Source: Leptotrichia sp. oral taxon 223 (GTDB lineage Bacteria > Fusobacteriota > Fusobacteriia > Fusobacteriales > Leptotrichiaceae). From it: a DNA stretch of 64,000 nt. The translations under genes and the position numbers were made by a program. Positions 50,867 through 59,867 of this stretch are shown piece after piece. Numbering within the stretch: position 1 is the first letter of the stretch; every line of letters starts with the position of its first letter. The notes under the pieces are model-generated. The model searched no databases. It worked only from the letters and a program-made list of their open reading frames with translations, and was not told the DNA's origin. The DNA lies in contig NZ_JABXYU010000004.1 in NCBI RefSeq assembly GCF_013394795.1, forward strand, positions 248,001 to 312,000, read 5' to 3'.

Positions 50867-50956
50867 CTAATTTCTTCTCCTTCATTTTTTATTTTCTGAA
50901 TTTTAGAATGGATATAAAAGTTTAAAGTAATTGAATACAGATCTGATATAAATTAA

Positions 50957-51003
50957 ATAAAAAAGGCTGTCCTTTACTTAAGATAAAGTTAAGACAACCT
51001 CTT
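50957..51003 (-). terminator. Riboswitch expression-platform terminator
   Basis: AGGTTGTCTTAACTT and AAGTAAAGGACAGCCT pair on the minus strand with G-U pairs, followed by six U. It lies between the glycine aptamers and the symporter ATG. Confidence 0.7.
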
Positions 51004-51054
51004 TAATTTCGTATTAAAAAAGAAATATAAAATCTGCAATTCTATATGTATTAT

Positions 51055-51236
51055 TCTCTGTTCTTTTACCTGAGAGTTTAGGGAATAAAAATTCCTTTGC
51101 TCCTTCGGTGTTATCATTTAAGACAATCTCTCCAGAGGTTCGTCCACTATGAGTCCTTTTACCTGAAAGAGTCACTTCTTCGGTGTTTTATTCCACATTT
51201 ACAAAGACTTATAAATTGTGATAAAATCTCTCCTCA
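51055..51236 (-). ncRNA. Tandem glycine riboswitch
   Basis: Two copies of the glycine aptamer on the minus strand. The first has GGAGAGA, CACCGAAGAAG and CTCTTTCAGGTAAAAGGAC; the second has GGAGAGA, CACCGAAGGAGCAA and AAACTCTCAGGTAAAAGAAC. These are the conserved words of the gcvT-type element. Binding probably decides whether the terminator at 50957-51003 forms, controlling the Na+/amino acid symporter. Confidence 0.95.
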
Positions 51237-51266
51237 TACTTTCATCCAAATTATTCATTTTCCTAT

Positions 51267-51295
51267 ATGTTATCATATTTTTTTCTTTGTGTCAA
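51267..51295 (-). promoter_or_regulatory. Promoter for the riboswitch-symporter transcript
   Basis: TTGACA (51295-51290), 17-base spacer, TAACAT (51272-51267); start near 51260, about 25 bases before the first aptamer and just after the purH stop. Confidence 0.8.
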
Positions 51296-51316
51296 AAAAA
51301 TATTTTTGCTTCAAGT

Positions 51317-52837
51317 TTAATGTTTAAAATGTCTAATTCCAGTAAATGCCATTGTCATTCCATGCTCATCAGCAGCCTCAATTGATTCTTTATCCCTAAT
51401 TGATCCACCTGGCTGTACTACAGCTTTGATACCGTATTTAGCAGCTTCATCTACACAGTCTCTGAACGGGAAAAATGCGTCTGATGCCAAAACTGCTCCT
51501 CCTAATGAATCTAAGTCTCCTTTGGCGTGTTCAAGTGCGTGCTGAGTTGCCCAGATTCTGTTTGTCTGTCCTGTTCCAACTCCTGTTGCCGCTCCATCTT
51601 TTACTACCACGATTGCATTTGATTTTACGTGTTTTACGACTTTCATTCCAAGTTCCATGTCTTTTAATTCTTGCTCTGTTGGCTGTTTTTTAGTTACAAC
51701 TTCCATATTGTCAATCATTTTTCGGTTTGTCTGCTGAACTAATATTCCACCATCAACTTTTACATATTCCACTTTATCCTGAGGTTTTGCAACTTCGCAT
51801 TTTATTACTCTCAAATTTTTCTTGGATTTTAATATTTCCAGAGCTTCATCAGTAAATGCCGGAGCAATAACGATTTCTAGGAAAATTTTGTGCAGTTCCT
51901 GTGCAGTTCTTGCGTCAATTTCTCTATTAATCGCAACGATTCCACCAAAAATTGACACTGGATCACAATCATGGGCTTTCTTGTAGGCTGTGAAAACATC
52001 ATCTGCAACTGCCACACCGCAAGGAGTCGAGTGTTTTACAGCACAGCAGGCAATTTCATCAAATTCATTTGCCACTTTCCAAGCAATATCCATATCCCTG
52101 ATATTATTAAACGACAATTCTTTTCCATTTAACTGGACAAAATCCTTCATGCTTCCATTTTCGGTAGTTGAAACATAGTATGCAGCCGACTGGTGAGGAT
52201 TTTCCCCATATCTCAAGTCAAATTTCTTTTCATACGAAACATTCAAGTATTTCGGATACTCCTCTTCCATCAAGAAATTAGAAATAGCCGCATCATAAGC
52301 CGATGTCAAGTTAAATACTTTCCCAGCCAGTCTTTTTTTCGTTTCAAATGAAACTTCCCCATTATTTTCAATTTCTTCCATAACTTTCGCATAATCTTCT
52401 GTTTCACAGATAACTGTAACGTCCTTGAATGATTTTGCAGCCGAACGAAGCATTGTAGGCCCGCCTATATCGATAAATTCGATTTTTTCATCAAAAGTCT
52501 TATCTGTCTGAACTTCCCTGAAAAACGGATAAAGATTAACAACAACATAATCAATTGTTTGTATTCCTTCTTTTGCAATCGTATCCATATGCTCCTTATT
52601 GTCCCTAATCGCCAAAATTCCACCATGAATATTCGGATGTAATGTTTTTACCCTACCATCCAGCATTTCTTTAAACTTTGTAACTTCTGAAACATCTATT
52701 ACAGAAAGCCCGTTTTCCTTCAAAAACTTGTAAGTCCCTCCAGTCGAAATAATTTCCACACCTTTTTGATTTAAAAACTGTGCAAATTCCAATATCCCAG
52801 TCTTATCAAAAACACTAATCAAAGCTCTTTTTTTCAT
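51317..52837 (-). CDS. purH: Bifunctional AICAR transformylase/IMP cyclohydrolase
   Basis: 506 aa. Last two steps to IMP. N-terminal MGS-like cyclohydrolase: [45 protein letters not shown]-terminal transformylase: [29 protein letters not shown] (His), [34 protein letters not shown], ending [11 protein letters not shown]. It is apart from the main pur operon with its own promoter. Confidence 0.97.
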   Translation of the reverse strand: MKKRALISVFDKTGILEFAQFLNQKGVEIISTGGTYKFLKENGLSVIDVSEVTKFKEMLDGRVKTLHPNIHGGILAIRDNKEHMDTIAKEGIQTIDYVVVNLYPFFREVQTDKTFDEKIEFIDIGGPTMLRSAAKSFKDVTVICETEDYAKVMEEIENNGEVSFETKKRLAGKVFNLTSAYDAAISNFLMEEEYPKYLNVSYEKKFDLRYGENPHQSAAYYVSTTENGSMKDFVQLNGKELSFNNIRDMDIAWKVANEFDEIACCAVKHSTPCGVAVADDVFTAYKKAHDCDPVSIFGGIVAINREIDARTAQELHKIFLEIVIAPAFTDEALEILKSKKNLRVIKCEVAKPQDKVEYVKVDGGILVQQTNRKMIDNMEVVTKKQPTEQELKDMELGMKVVKHVKSNAIVVVKDGAATGVGTGQTNRIWATQHALEHAKGDLDSLGGAVLASDAFFPFRDCVDEAAKYGIKAVVQPGGSIRDKESIEAADEHGMTMAFTGIRHFKH

Positions 52838-52871
52838 TCGGCATCATTCCTCCAATATATTTTGTTAATTT

Positions 52872-52900
52872 ATTTTATCACAAACCCTTGTATTTATCAA
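52872..52900 (-). promoter_or_regulatory. purH promoter
   Basis: TTGATA (52900-52895), 17-base spacer, TAAAAT (52877-52872). TGGAGG follows before the ATG. The rest of 52838-53058 is AT-rich, with a 14-base A run and a TATAAT (53011-53016) likely used by the plus-strand gene at 53059. Confidence 0.75.
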
Positions 52901-53058
52901 GGTTGTGTAATTATTAACTTTTTTAAAATTGTAAATTTAAAATTATTATACAATAATCTATAAAATTAACTACAATTTAATTCCCTTATAAGCAAAAAAA
53001 AAAAAAATAGTATAATTAAAAGGAAAATATAACTTTAAAACAGATAAGGAGGTTTTTT

Positions 53059-54075
53059 ATGGGATTTATTAATCCATTTCAAATTTACTCTAAAGGAGAA
53101 GATACTATTACAAATAATATTCTATTACTTCTATCAAACTTGTATAGAATAAATCCAAAAATTTATGAGTTGTTTATAAACAGTATTCTTCCAGAACACA
53201 TCAATTATGAAGTTATCCCTGTTTTTACACAGCAAAAATCACAAGAGAAAGGAGGAATTATAGACGGACATATTCAGACAAAAGCAACAAAAATCATTAT
53301 TGAAACCAAAATTACAGGATTAGATAATACAAAAAAACTTATTAATTACTGCAAAAACGAAAATTTATCTGAAACAAATATATTAATTCACATAAGTGAT
53401 TCTATCTTTGATGAAACTACCATAAAATCTATAAATCAAAAAACAAAAATTTATAATTTTAATTTTGTTTCAATAACTTTTTCCGAATTACTTTCCTCCC
53501 TTCAAGAAATTACGGAAGAATATCCTTTTAATGAAGAACTATACCGTTTATCCAAAGATTTTTATTATTATTGCATTTCAATGGATCTAATAAAAAACAT
53601 ATTCAGAATCGTTCCATGCAATAAAAGTTTTGAATTAAACGAAAAATATCATTTATACTTCCAACCTGAATCCAGAGGATATTCAAACCATAAATTTACT
53701 GGAATATATACTACAAAAGAAGTGAAGTATATTGGAAAAGTGAATAAAGTTTTTTTGGCTGAACTTACAGAAGAAGGAAAATTAATTACTGAAAAAATTT
53801 CAGGCGAGGGAGAAATTACTGCTGAGGAAGAAAACAGAATCATCAGCACAATAAAAGAATTCCCAGAAATTTACGGCTATGGCGATATTTCAAAGGGACA
53901 TATCTTCTTTTTATTTGACGACAATGACTTTTGTCCAACAAAATTTAAAAAAACTTCAAAATATGGTTTACTAGGCACTAGACTTTTTGACTTAAAAGTA
54001 GATTTGGAAATTGAAAATGTAGAAACATTATCAACTTTACAGATTGCAAAAAAATTAAATGATATTACTTGGTAA
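53059..54075 (+). CDS. Predicted PD-(D/E)XK-superfamily nuclease-like protein
   Basis: 338 aa. Residues about 70-100 (KGGIIDGHIQTKATKIIIETKI) show an Asp, then a hydrophobic strand and E-T-K, as in PD-(D/E)XK nucleases. Preceding helices (EDTITNNILLLLSNLYRINPKIYELFINSIL) resemble the N-terminal part of defence-linked nucleases. The C-terminal half is unknown. GGAGG precedes the ATG. The next genes are secreted or membrane proteins, so a direct role with them is uncertain; stand-alone defence is possible. Confidence 0.7.
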   Translation: MGFINPFQIYSKGEDTITNNILLLLSNLYRINPKIYELFINSILPEHINYEVIPVFTQQKSQEKGGIIDGHIQTKATKIIIETKITGLDNTKKLINYCKNENLSETNILIHISDSIFDETTIKSINQKTKIYNFNFVSITFSELLSSLQEITEEYPFNEELYRLSKDFYYYCISMDLIKNIFRIVPCNKSFELNEKYHLYFQPESRGYSNHKFTGIYTTKEVKYIGKVNKVFLAELTEEGKLITEKISGEGEITAEEENRIISTIKEFPEIYGYGDISKGHIFFLFDDNDFCPTKFKKTSKYGLLGTRLFDLKVDLEIENVETLSTLQIAKKLNDITW

Positions 54076-54105
54076 AAATAAATTTTAAAAGATTGGAGAA
54101 GAATT

Positions 54106-54708
54106 ATGAGAAAATTGTTGTTAATTTTTATTTATATGTTAATAGGAACATTAGGATTTAGTCAAGTTAATACTAAAGGATTGAAAAATTTGTACAATTA
54201 TAATAATAAAGGATTTACTGCTAAAGTCTTGGAAGCTGATGATTATGGTGTACTTAAAATAGAAGTAGTTAAAAATAAAGGCTCTAAAATTATATCTACT
54301 GGTAAAATAGGATATATTAAACTTGCAGGAGTAGATGAAATTAATGCAGAACTATTAATGCATATATTATACAATATAGATTATTATGTATTTGTAAAGC
54401 CATTTTGGCTTGGAAATAATACAGATGCTCAAAGTAGAACAGATAAACTAGGTTATATATCTAAGTATGTTACTATACACGATGATGTGCCTCTTCCTAA
54501 TGACAGCGATATATTAAGAAGAGGAATAATAGGAAACGAAATAATGAAAAATGGAATAATAAGAGATAAAGTTGTTGACTTATCAGGAGGAAAGACACTT
54601 ATACCTAAATTGAATTGCGATATAGAAGAAATATTTGTAAATAATTCGTGGATAAACGAAAGTCCTTATATTGATGTTGACTTGTATAAAATATGTGGAA
54701 TTAAATAG
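54106..54708 (+). CDS. Secreted protein, degenerate SNase-like
   Basis: 200 aa with a signal peptide (MRKLLLIFIYMLIGTLGFSQ). IGYIKLAGVDEINAELL..., DYYVFVKPF and NEIMKNGIIRDK recall the order of staphylococcal-nuclease motifs (R-L-A-G-I-D, K-x-x-V, N-E-x-M). The usual catalytic Arg/Glu are replaced (K-L-A-G, D-E-I-N), so catalysis is doubtful. It appears related to the next gene. Own GGAG-type site before the ATG. Confidence 0.6.
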   Translation: MRKLLLIFIYMLIGTLGFSQVNTKGLKNLYNYNNKGFTAKVLEADDYGVLKIEVVKNKGSKIISTGKIGYIKLAGVDEINAELLMHILYNIDYYVFVKPFWLGNNTDAQSRTDKLGYISKYVTIHDDVPLPNDSDILRRGIIGNEIMKNGIIRDKVVDLSGGKTLIPKLNCDIEEIFVNNSWINESPYIDVDLYKICGIK

Positions 54709-54743
54709 ATATTAATACATTAAAAATTTTAGGAGAAATATAA

Positions 54744-55421
54744 ATGGAAAATAATAATATTGAAAATAAAAATTTAGTAAAAATTCTAATTGGAATAATA
54801 ATTGCTCTTGTTCTGGTTATAGGATTTATCATCATAGGTGGTGGTATTTACCAGTTTGTAAGTATGAAAAATAAAATAAATGAGATGGAGAAAGTTCAAA
54901 AGGAACAAGAAAAAAAACAGTTGGAAAATCAAATGATGGCTTCAGTACAAACTCAGGCTAAAGAAAATAACAAAAAAAGTGAAACCAAAACCAACGAAAC
55001 TAAGACTGAAACTAAGGAAGTTGATCCGTACGAAAGAAGATTTACAGCTTCTGACATGAATGATACTCTTGTGGAAATTAAAGGAGTTAGAGATGGAAAT
55101 AAAGTGTTAGTGCGTGTTTTGGAAGGAAAAAATAAAAATAAAAAAGGATATATTAATTTAAAAGGTTTTAAAAATATAAGCAGTTCTTCTTTAAGAAAAT
55201 TAATTGGGAGCACATGGGCTGCAACTGGCGTTAATAACGGAGTCGAAATGGAATATGGCTTAATTCTTCATCGTCCTGGTTCAGATATATATAGTTTTAA
55301 TTTAAATAAAGTATTAATAGATTATAAGTTATCTGGACACGATTCAGCAGTAAGGTATGACTGTGAGCGTGACACAGCAAGAAATTTTGTACAAGGTTAT
55401 GATCCTTCAGCTTGCTATTAA
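54744..55421 (+). CDS. Membrane-anchored protein, related to the preceding gene
   Basis: 225 aa: one membrane helix (LVKILIGIIIALVLVIGFIII, residues 11-31), a coiled-coil Gln/Lys/Glu linker (about 40-90) and a C-terminal domain. Its segment KVLVRVLEGKNKNKKGYINLKGF...LRKLIGS matches in pattern LKIEVVKNKGS...IGYIKLAGVDEINAELLMHIL of the preceding protein, so the two are probably diverged paralogues. It ends with two Cys (YDCERD...PSACY). Function unknown. Confidence 0.6.
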   Translation: MENNNIENKNLVKILIGIIIALVLVIGFIIIGGGIYQFVSMKNKINEMEKVQKEQEKKQLENQMMASVQTQAKENNKKSETKTNETKTETKEVDPYERRFTASDMNDTLVEIKGVRDGNKVLVRVLEGKNKNKKGYINLKGFKNISSSSLRKLIGSTWAATGVNNGVEMEYGLILHRPGSDIYSFNLNKVLIDYKLSGHDSAVRYDCERDTARNFVQGYDPSACY

Positions 55422-55427
55422 ATATTA

Positions 55428-55475
55428 AAAAAATACTCAAACAATGATACAATTTACTGTCTGAGTATTTTTTAT
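55428..55475. terminator. Bidirectional terminator
   Basis: AAATACTCA (55432-55440) pairs with TGAGTATTT (55463-55471), with A and T runs outside. It separates the convergent cluster and rarA. Confidence 0.8.
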
Positions 55476-55502
55476 TCCAATTATTTTACAAAATCCAAAA
55501 GT

Positions 55503-56732
55503 CTATTTCCCATTCTTCTTAATTTTCCTCAACCACTCATCCGCCGCCTTTTCAAATTTATTTTCTCCATGCTCGTAAAACTTGATTTTTTCATTCATAT
55601 AAATTTGGTCTACATAATGATTTTCATAATTGTGTGGATATTTATAGTCTTTTGCTCCAACTTTTGTGAGATGAACTGGTACTTCCTGAATTTTTTCGTT
55701 TTCAATGTGTTTTAATGCTGAATTTATAGCATTATAGGCTGAATTGCTCTTGGGAGAAATTGCAAGATAGATTGCCACTTCGGATAAAATGATTCTAGCT
55801 TCGGGCATTCCAATTTCCTTTATTGCATTAAGTCCTGCCACAGCAACTGGTAAAGCCTGTGGATTTGCAAGCCCAATGTCTTCAGAAGCCAAAATTACAA
55901 GTCTTCTTGCAATATATAAAATATCTTCGCCACCAGAGAGCATTTTTGCCATCCAGTAAACAGCTGCATCAGGATCGCTTCCACGAATACTTTTTATCAT
56001 CGCAGAAACCGTATTGTACTTATCTTCCGTCTTGTGATAAGATTTTTTCGTATTCAGAACTTCCTTCACTTCATCAAGCGTAAAATCCACCCCAACATTC
56101 GCAATTAATTCCAAAATATTTATAGCCTGTCTCGCATCCCCTTCAATAATCTCCGAAATATACTTCAAAATCTCATCTGAAATTCCAATTTTCTCTTTTT
56201 CATTAATATTTTTTAATATTTTAAGCAAATCTTTTTCACTCAATTTTTTAAATTCAAATGCCATACATCGTGATAACAACGCATTATTCAAGTTATAATA
56301 AGGATTTTCAGTCGTAGCTCCAATCAAAATAATATTCCCATTTTCCAAATCCTGCAAAAGCGAATCCTGCTGCAACTTATTAAATCTATGAATCTCATCT
56401 AAAAACAAAAGTGTCTGCTGTCCATTCGTATGAAAACTGCTGTGTGCCTTATCAGAAATATTCTTTATATCAGTTACAGAGGCTTTTATAGCATTCAAAT
56501 ATTCATAATGGTAATTCATTTTATCAGCAATTATTTCTGCAAGCGTAGTTTTCCCTGTTCCCGGTGCTCCCCAGAAAATTGCATTCATAAAGTTTCCACG
56601 CTCAATAATCTTCCTCAAAATCCCATTTTCCCCAACCAATCTCTTCTGCCCATAAAAATCATCAAGACTTTTTGGACGGTATCTAAATGCCAGCGGCTTC
56701 TTATCTTCATATACTTCATCAAATAAATTCAT
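55503..56732 (-). CDS. rarA: Replication-associated recombination protein A (MgsA/RarA)
   Basis: 409 aa. AAA+ ATPase with FRYRPKSLDDFYGQKRLVG, Walker A GAPGTGKTTLAEII, Walker B LLFLDEIHRFNKLQQD, sensor GATTENPYYNLN. The C-terminal MgsA tetramerisation region (GSDPDAAVYWMAKMLSGGED, ARRLVILASEDIGLANP) is intact. It acts at stalled forks with SSB. A small-RNA-like unit lies upstream. Confidence 0.96.
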   Translation of the reverse strand: MNLFDEVYEDKKPLAFRYRPKSLDDFYGQKRLVGENGILRKIIERGNFMNAIFWGAPGTGKTTLAEIIADKMNYHYEYLNAIKASVTDIKNISDKAHSSFHTNGQQTLLFLDEIHRFNKLQQDSLLQDLENGNIILIGATTENPYYNLNNALLSRCMAFEFKKLSEKDLLKILKNINEKEKIGISDEILKYISEIIEGDARQAINILELIANVGVDFTLDEVKEVLNTKKSYHKTEDKYNTVSAMIKSIRGSDPDAAVYWMAKMLSGGEDILYIARRLVILASEDIGLANPQALPVAVAGLNAIKEIGMPEARIILSEVAIYLAISPKSNSAYNAINSALKHIENEKIQEVPVHLTKVGAKDYKYPHNYENHYVDQIYMNEKIKFYEHGENKFEKAADEWLRKIKKNGK

Positions 56733-56796
56733 TTTTTTATATTTCCTTTTTTATAATTTTGTTTAATTTTCCAAATATTAAAAATACAAATATAAA

Positions 56797-56877
56797 TTAA
56801 CTTCTAAATAAGTAATTATTCTTTTTTTCTTTTAATGTTTCTATCTGTTGTTCTAATAAATAATTTTCCTCTTCCAT
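56797..56877 (-). CDS. Possible 26-aa ORF between sRNA and rarA
   Basis: MEEENYLLEQQIETLKEKKN... ends in RS; the heptad-like helix would form a coiled coil. AAAGGG lies 1-5 bases before the ATG, which is close. It lies just past the terminator hairpin at 56896-56934. Confidence 0.3.
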   Translation of the reverse strand: MEEENYLLEQQIETLKEKKNNYLFRS

Positions 56878-56895
56878 TCCCTTTCACCTTAAAAC

Positions 56896-56962
56896 AAAAA
56901 AGTCTTGTCATAACTTATTTAAATACGACAAGACCGATGATCAAAACGATCAATTTATCTTA
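56896..56962 (-). ncRNA. Candidate small RNA upstream of rarA
   Basis: A predicted transcript of about 67 nt: promoter at 56968-56996, a short TGATC/GATCA hairpin, then an intrinsic terminator with GTCTTGTC (56902-56909) and GACAAGAC (56927-56934) followed by six U. No ORF with a good start fits inside. It may be a stand-alone sRNA or an attenuator in the rarA leader. Confidence 0.55.
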
Positions 56963-56967
56963 GATTA

Positions 56968-56996
56968 AGTATATCACTAAAACATTGATTCGTCAA
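56968..56996 (-). promoter_or_regulatory. Promoter of the candidate small RNA
   Basis: TTGACG (56996-56991), 17-base spacer, TATACT (56973-56968) on the minus strand. Confidence 0.75.
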
Positions 56997-57099
56997 CAAG
57001 TATTTTAATTTTTTTTAAATAAAGTAAATTACAAATATAAATATCATTTTTTTCAAAACTTTAATCACTAAACATCAATATTTTCAACAGTTTTAAAAA

Positions 57100-57897
57100 C
57101 TATTCTTCTCCATAAAGTTTCTTTTTAGTATCTGAAAAAACATTTAAAACTAATATTGTTGTAAAAATTACAATAATCAAAACTACCACATAAAAAAAAT
57201 AATTAAAGATCGCTTTAGATAGATCTGTACTCTTTATTATTTCTATTATAAATTTCCAAATATAATCATTCTCTGTACCTGCTATAGTTTGATACATATA
57301 TATATCCATAAAAATAGAGATAAAATAATACATTATAATTAAGATTATTGAATTTATAGCTGTATAAATAATTGAAAATATACTTTTTCCATTATTTTTT
57401 TCATATACTTTGATAGAAAATAAGGATACTGTCAGCAAGATTCCAACTAATTCTGTTCCCATTATTCCATTTAAAATTCCTTTTTTAAAAAATATTAAAA
57501 TCATATAATTCAAATCTATTATTTCAGAATTCTTTGACACAGAAAAAGCAAATCCTCCTCCAAGCAAGAAAATTATTATAACCATCATAGCAAAAGTCCA
57601 CAGCATTATTTTTATCAAATTATTTGCACCAAATCTTACTTTCATCATTTGTATAAAAATAACAGTTAGTATAACCAAAACAGTAAAACTAAATACCGCC
57701 TCTACTAACGTTGGAATCATCCCAGCATTTTCATTGCCATAATTCAACTTTAATACATTGATATAGTAATAATAATTAAAGATTGCTCTTTGTACTAATA
57801 ACACAATCCATGTAGAAATAAATATTCCTGTTATTTTTAATATTCCTAAAAAAACATCAAAAAAATCTCTTTCCATTTTCTTTTCAAAATTTTCCAT
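57100..57897 (-). CDS. Multi-pass membrane protein of unknown function
   Basis: 265 aa from ATG 57897 (MENFEKKMERDFFDVFLG), which has GTGGAGG upstream; a longer frame starts 4 codons earlier. About six hydrophobic segments (ITGIFISTWIVLLVQ, FSFTVLVILTVIFIQ, MLWTFAMMVIIIFLL, GTELVGILLTVSLF, IIYTAINSIILIIMYYFISIF, FFYVVVLIIVIFTTILVL). No transporter motif is recognised. Confidence 0.7.
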   Translation of the reverse strand: MENFEKKMERDFFDVFLGILKITGIFISTWIVLLVQRAIFNYYYYINVLKLNYGNENAGMIPTLVEAVFSFTVLVILTVIFIQMMKVRFGANNLIKIMLWTFAMMVIIIFLLGGGFAFSVSKNSEIIDLNYMILIFFKKGILNGIMGTELVGILLTVSLFSIKVYEKNNGKSIFSIIYTAINSIILIIMYYFISIFMDIYMYQTIAGTENDYIWKFIIEIIKSTDLSKAIFNYFFYVVVLIIVIFTTILVLNVFSDTKKKLYGEE

Positions 57898-57975
57898 GAA
57901 AACCTCCACTATATTTTAAATTTTTTTGAATTTTTGCAAATCAACGTTTATAATTTTAAGTATGATTTATTTCAC

Positions 57976-58938
57976 TTAAAAACTGTACTCTTTATAATCA
58001 AACCAGACATACCACAGTATTTTTTCTTTCTGATTAGGATACTCTCCAACAAGTTCTGTTACTATTGCCAATTCTTTTACTACTTCACTAAGCCACACAT
58101 CTTCATCAGCTTCATCGTAATAAATTTCATATTTCTCCATTTTCTCTTCGGTTAAGTAATCACCAATTTTCAAATCTTCTGCTGGAAAATATTTCCCATC
58201 TTTTATATCAATCTTTACAATTTTTCCAGTTTTTGGATTTGCAAATAATGAATATTTCTGTTCTTTGTCTTCATACAGCAAATACTGATAATATTTTTTT
58301 AGATTTCTTTTCTCTGATGCAGAAATTACTTTTTTAATGTGATCTCCTAATTTTATTCCACTGTATTTACAGTTAATTTTAATATTTTCATCTAGTTTGA
58401 CTTCAATTTTCCCTGTATCAAAATATCTCTTTAAGATTTTTTCAATTAACGTCAATTCATCCCAATAATATTTTTTTAAATTTACAAATTCAGGAACATC
58501 AAGATTTACGTTGTATTCCTGCAAATTATTTAAAAACTCCTCAGTATTCCCTATTTCAATTTCATCAAACCATTTATTCTTAACAATATACTTTCCTTCT
58601 TTTTTATTTATATAAAAAAACACGCAAAAAGCATACATATCTCTAAATATTGCAATAATAAATGGCTCTCCATCCTTTGCTTCTTCATTATAAATCAAAA
58701 ATTTATTTTCAAAATTCCCATTTTTGACTTTTACATATTTTTCTGTATTGTTTAAAATGTCACAAAGTAATTCATAACTTAAATTTTCCTTAATTATTAC
58801 CTCTTCTTCTTCTTCACTATTTGTTTCTTCTTTTTTATACTGATTATACAACCACAATTTCAATTTTTTACTCATAAATTTTTTTAAAAGAAAACTATCC
58901 TTAAATATTTTATTTCCCCACAACAATTTATCAAGCAT
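57976..58938 (-). CDS. Hypothetical cytoplasmic protein
   Basis: 320 aa, no signal peptide. Acidic, with a Glu-run (TNSEEEEEVIIKE) near residue 40, beta-rich segments (EPFIIAIFRDMYAFCVFFYINKKEGKYIVKN) and a C-terminal EKILWYVWFDYKEYSF. GAGG lies upstream of the ATG. It shares strand and weak linkage with the neighbouring envelope genes. No family is recognised. Confidence 0.6.
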   Translation of the reverse strand: MLDKLLWGNKIFKDSFLLKKFMSKKLKLWLYNQYKKEETNSEEEEEVIIKENLSYELLCDILNNTEKYVKVKNGNFENKFLIYNEEAKDGEPFIIAIFRDMYAFCVFFYINKKEGKYIVKNKWFDEIEIGNTEEFLNNLQEYNVNLDVPEFVNLKKYYWDELTLIEKILKRYFDTGKIEVKLDENIKINCKYSGIKLGDHIKKVISASEKRNLKKYYQYLLYEDKEQKYSLFANPKTGKIVKIDIKDGKYFPAEDLKIGDYLTEEKMEKYEIYYDEADEDVWLSEVVKELAIVTELVGEYPNQKEKILWYVWFDYKEYSF

Positions 58939-59039
58939 AACAAAACCTCGACTAATTTATTTTTCATTATATCACAAAAAAAGAACTCTGAAAATATCAA
59001 AGTTCTCATTTCAAATTTTCTTCTTTAGTGCTGTTTTTA

Positions 59040-59318
59040 CTACTCACAGGAAACTCTTACGTTATCATCCCTTATATTAAAAGACAGTTCCCTTGTCTGA
59101 AAGTTGAAAGTTGGGTAAATTCTTATTTCTCCATTCTCTATTTCCAAATATTCAGTATAATAACTTAAATCCCCATTTGCAGTCACTCTGAATCTTCCTG
59201 AATAATCTCCATTTGAAAGAATTCCGGAACATATTCTTCCATTTGCCATAGCATTTCCTGCAATTCCAGTAAAAATTGATATTACCGTTACCATTAATAA
59301 TCTTTTTGATATTTTCAT
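59040..59318 (-). CDS. Small secreted protein
   Basis: 92 aa with a signal peptide (RLLMVTVISIFTGIAGNAMANG). The mature part is beta-rich (GRFRVTANGDLSYYTEYLEIENGEIRIYPTFNF) with Cys residues near both ends of the domain (RICSG and VSCE), which may form a disulfide. GAGAGGAAG precedes the ATG. Unknown function. Confidence 0.6.
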   Translation of the reverse strand: MKISKRLLMVTVISIFTGIAGNAMANGRICSGILSNGDYSGRFRVTANGDLSYYTEYLEIENGEIRIYPTFNFQTRELSFNIRDDNVRVSCE

Positions 59319-59432
59319 TTTAATCTTCCTCTCTTTATTTTTATAATTTATTGCTTCAAAATTATGTTTAAAAATTTCTGTTCAATGCTCAAATTAAAAA
59401 TTTTTCTAGTTAAATCTTAAATTCAACACTCC

Positions 59433-59834
59433 TTAGTCCTTCATTTCTTTATATTTTGAAGAATATTCATAATCTAGTCCTGCTTTTTTAAATCTCTTTA
59501 CATTTTTACTATACAGTTTTTCATTATCATCCTTCAACTGATCGTTTATAAAAAAAGTTACTTCTATAAAATGTTGTAATTTAGAATAATTTTGTTTTTT
59601 CATTTCAGGATAAAATGTTTCAAAAAAATAGTCAAAAAGTTCTTCATATTTTTCATATCTTGCGTAATTGTTGAATTTTTCTTCCATTTTTTCCAACGAC
59701 TCTTTTTTCATAGTATCTTCTGCCACTATCTTTTTTGTAGTCTTTTTCATCATATTATTCTCTGCCGCTACTGTTACGACTGCAACTAAAATTAATGCTC
59801 CTATTATTGTTAATAATTTTTTCAATATTCTCAT
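59433..59834 (-). CDS. Secreted or membrane-anchored helical protein
   Basis: 133 aa. N-terminal hydrophobic segment (KLLTIIGALILVAVVTVAAENN) acts as signal or anchor. The rest is charged and helical (KMEEKFNNYARYEKYEELFDYFFETFYPEMKKQNYSK). AGGATGA precedes the ATG. Unknown function. Confidence 0.55.
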   Translation of the reverse strand: MRILKKLLTIIGALILVAVVTVAAENNMMKKTTKKIVAEDTMKKESLEKMEEKFNNYARYEKYEELFDYFFETFYPEMKKQNYSKLQHFIEVTFFINDQLKDDNEKLYSKNVKRFKKAGLDYEYSSKYKEMKD

Positions 59835-59867
59835 TTCAAATCATCCTATCTTAAATTTTATAATATA

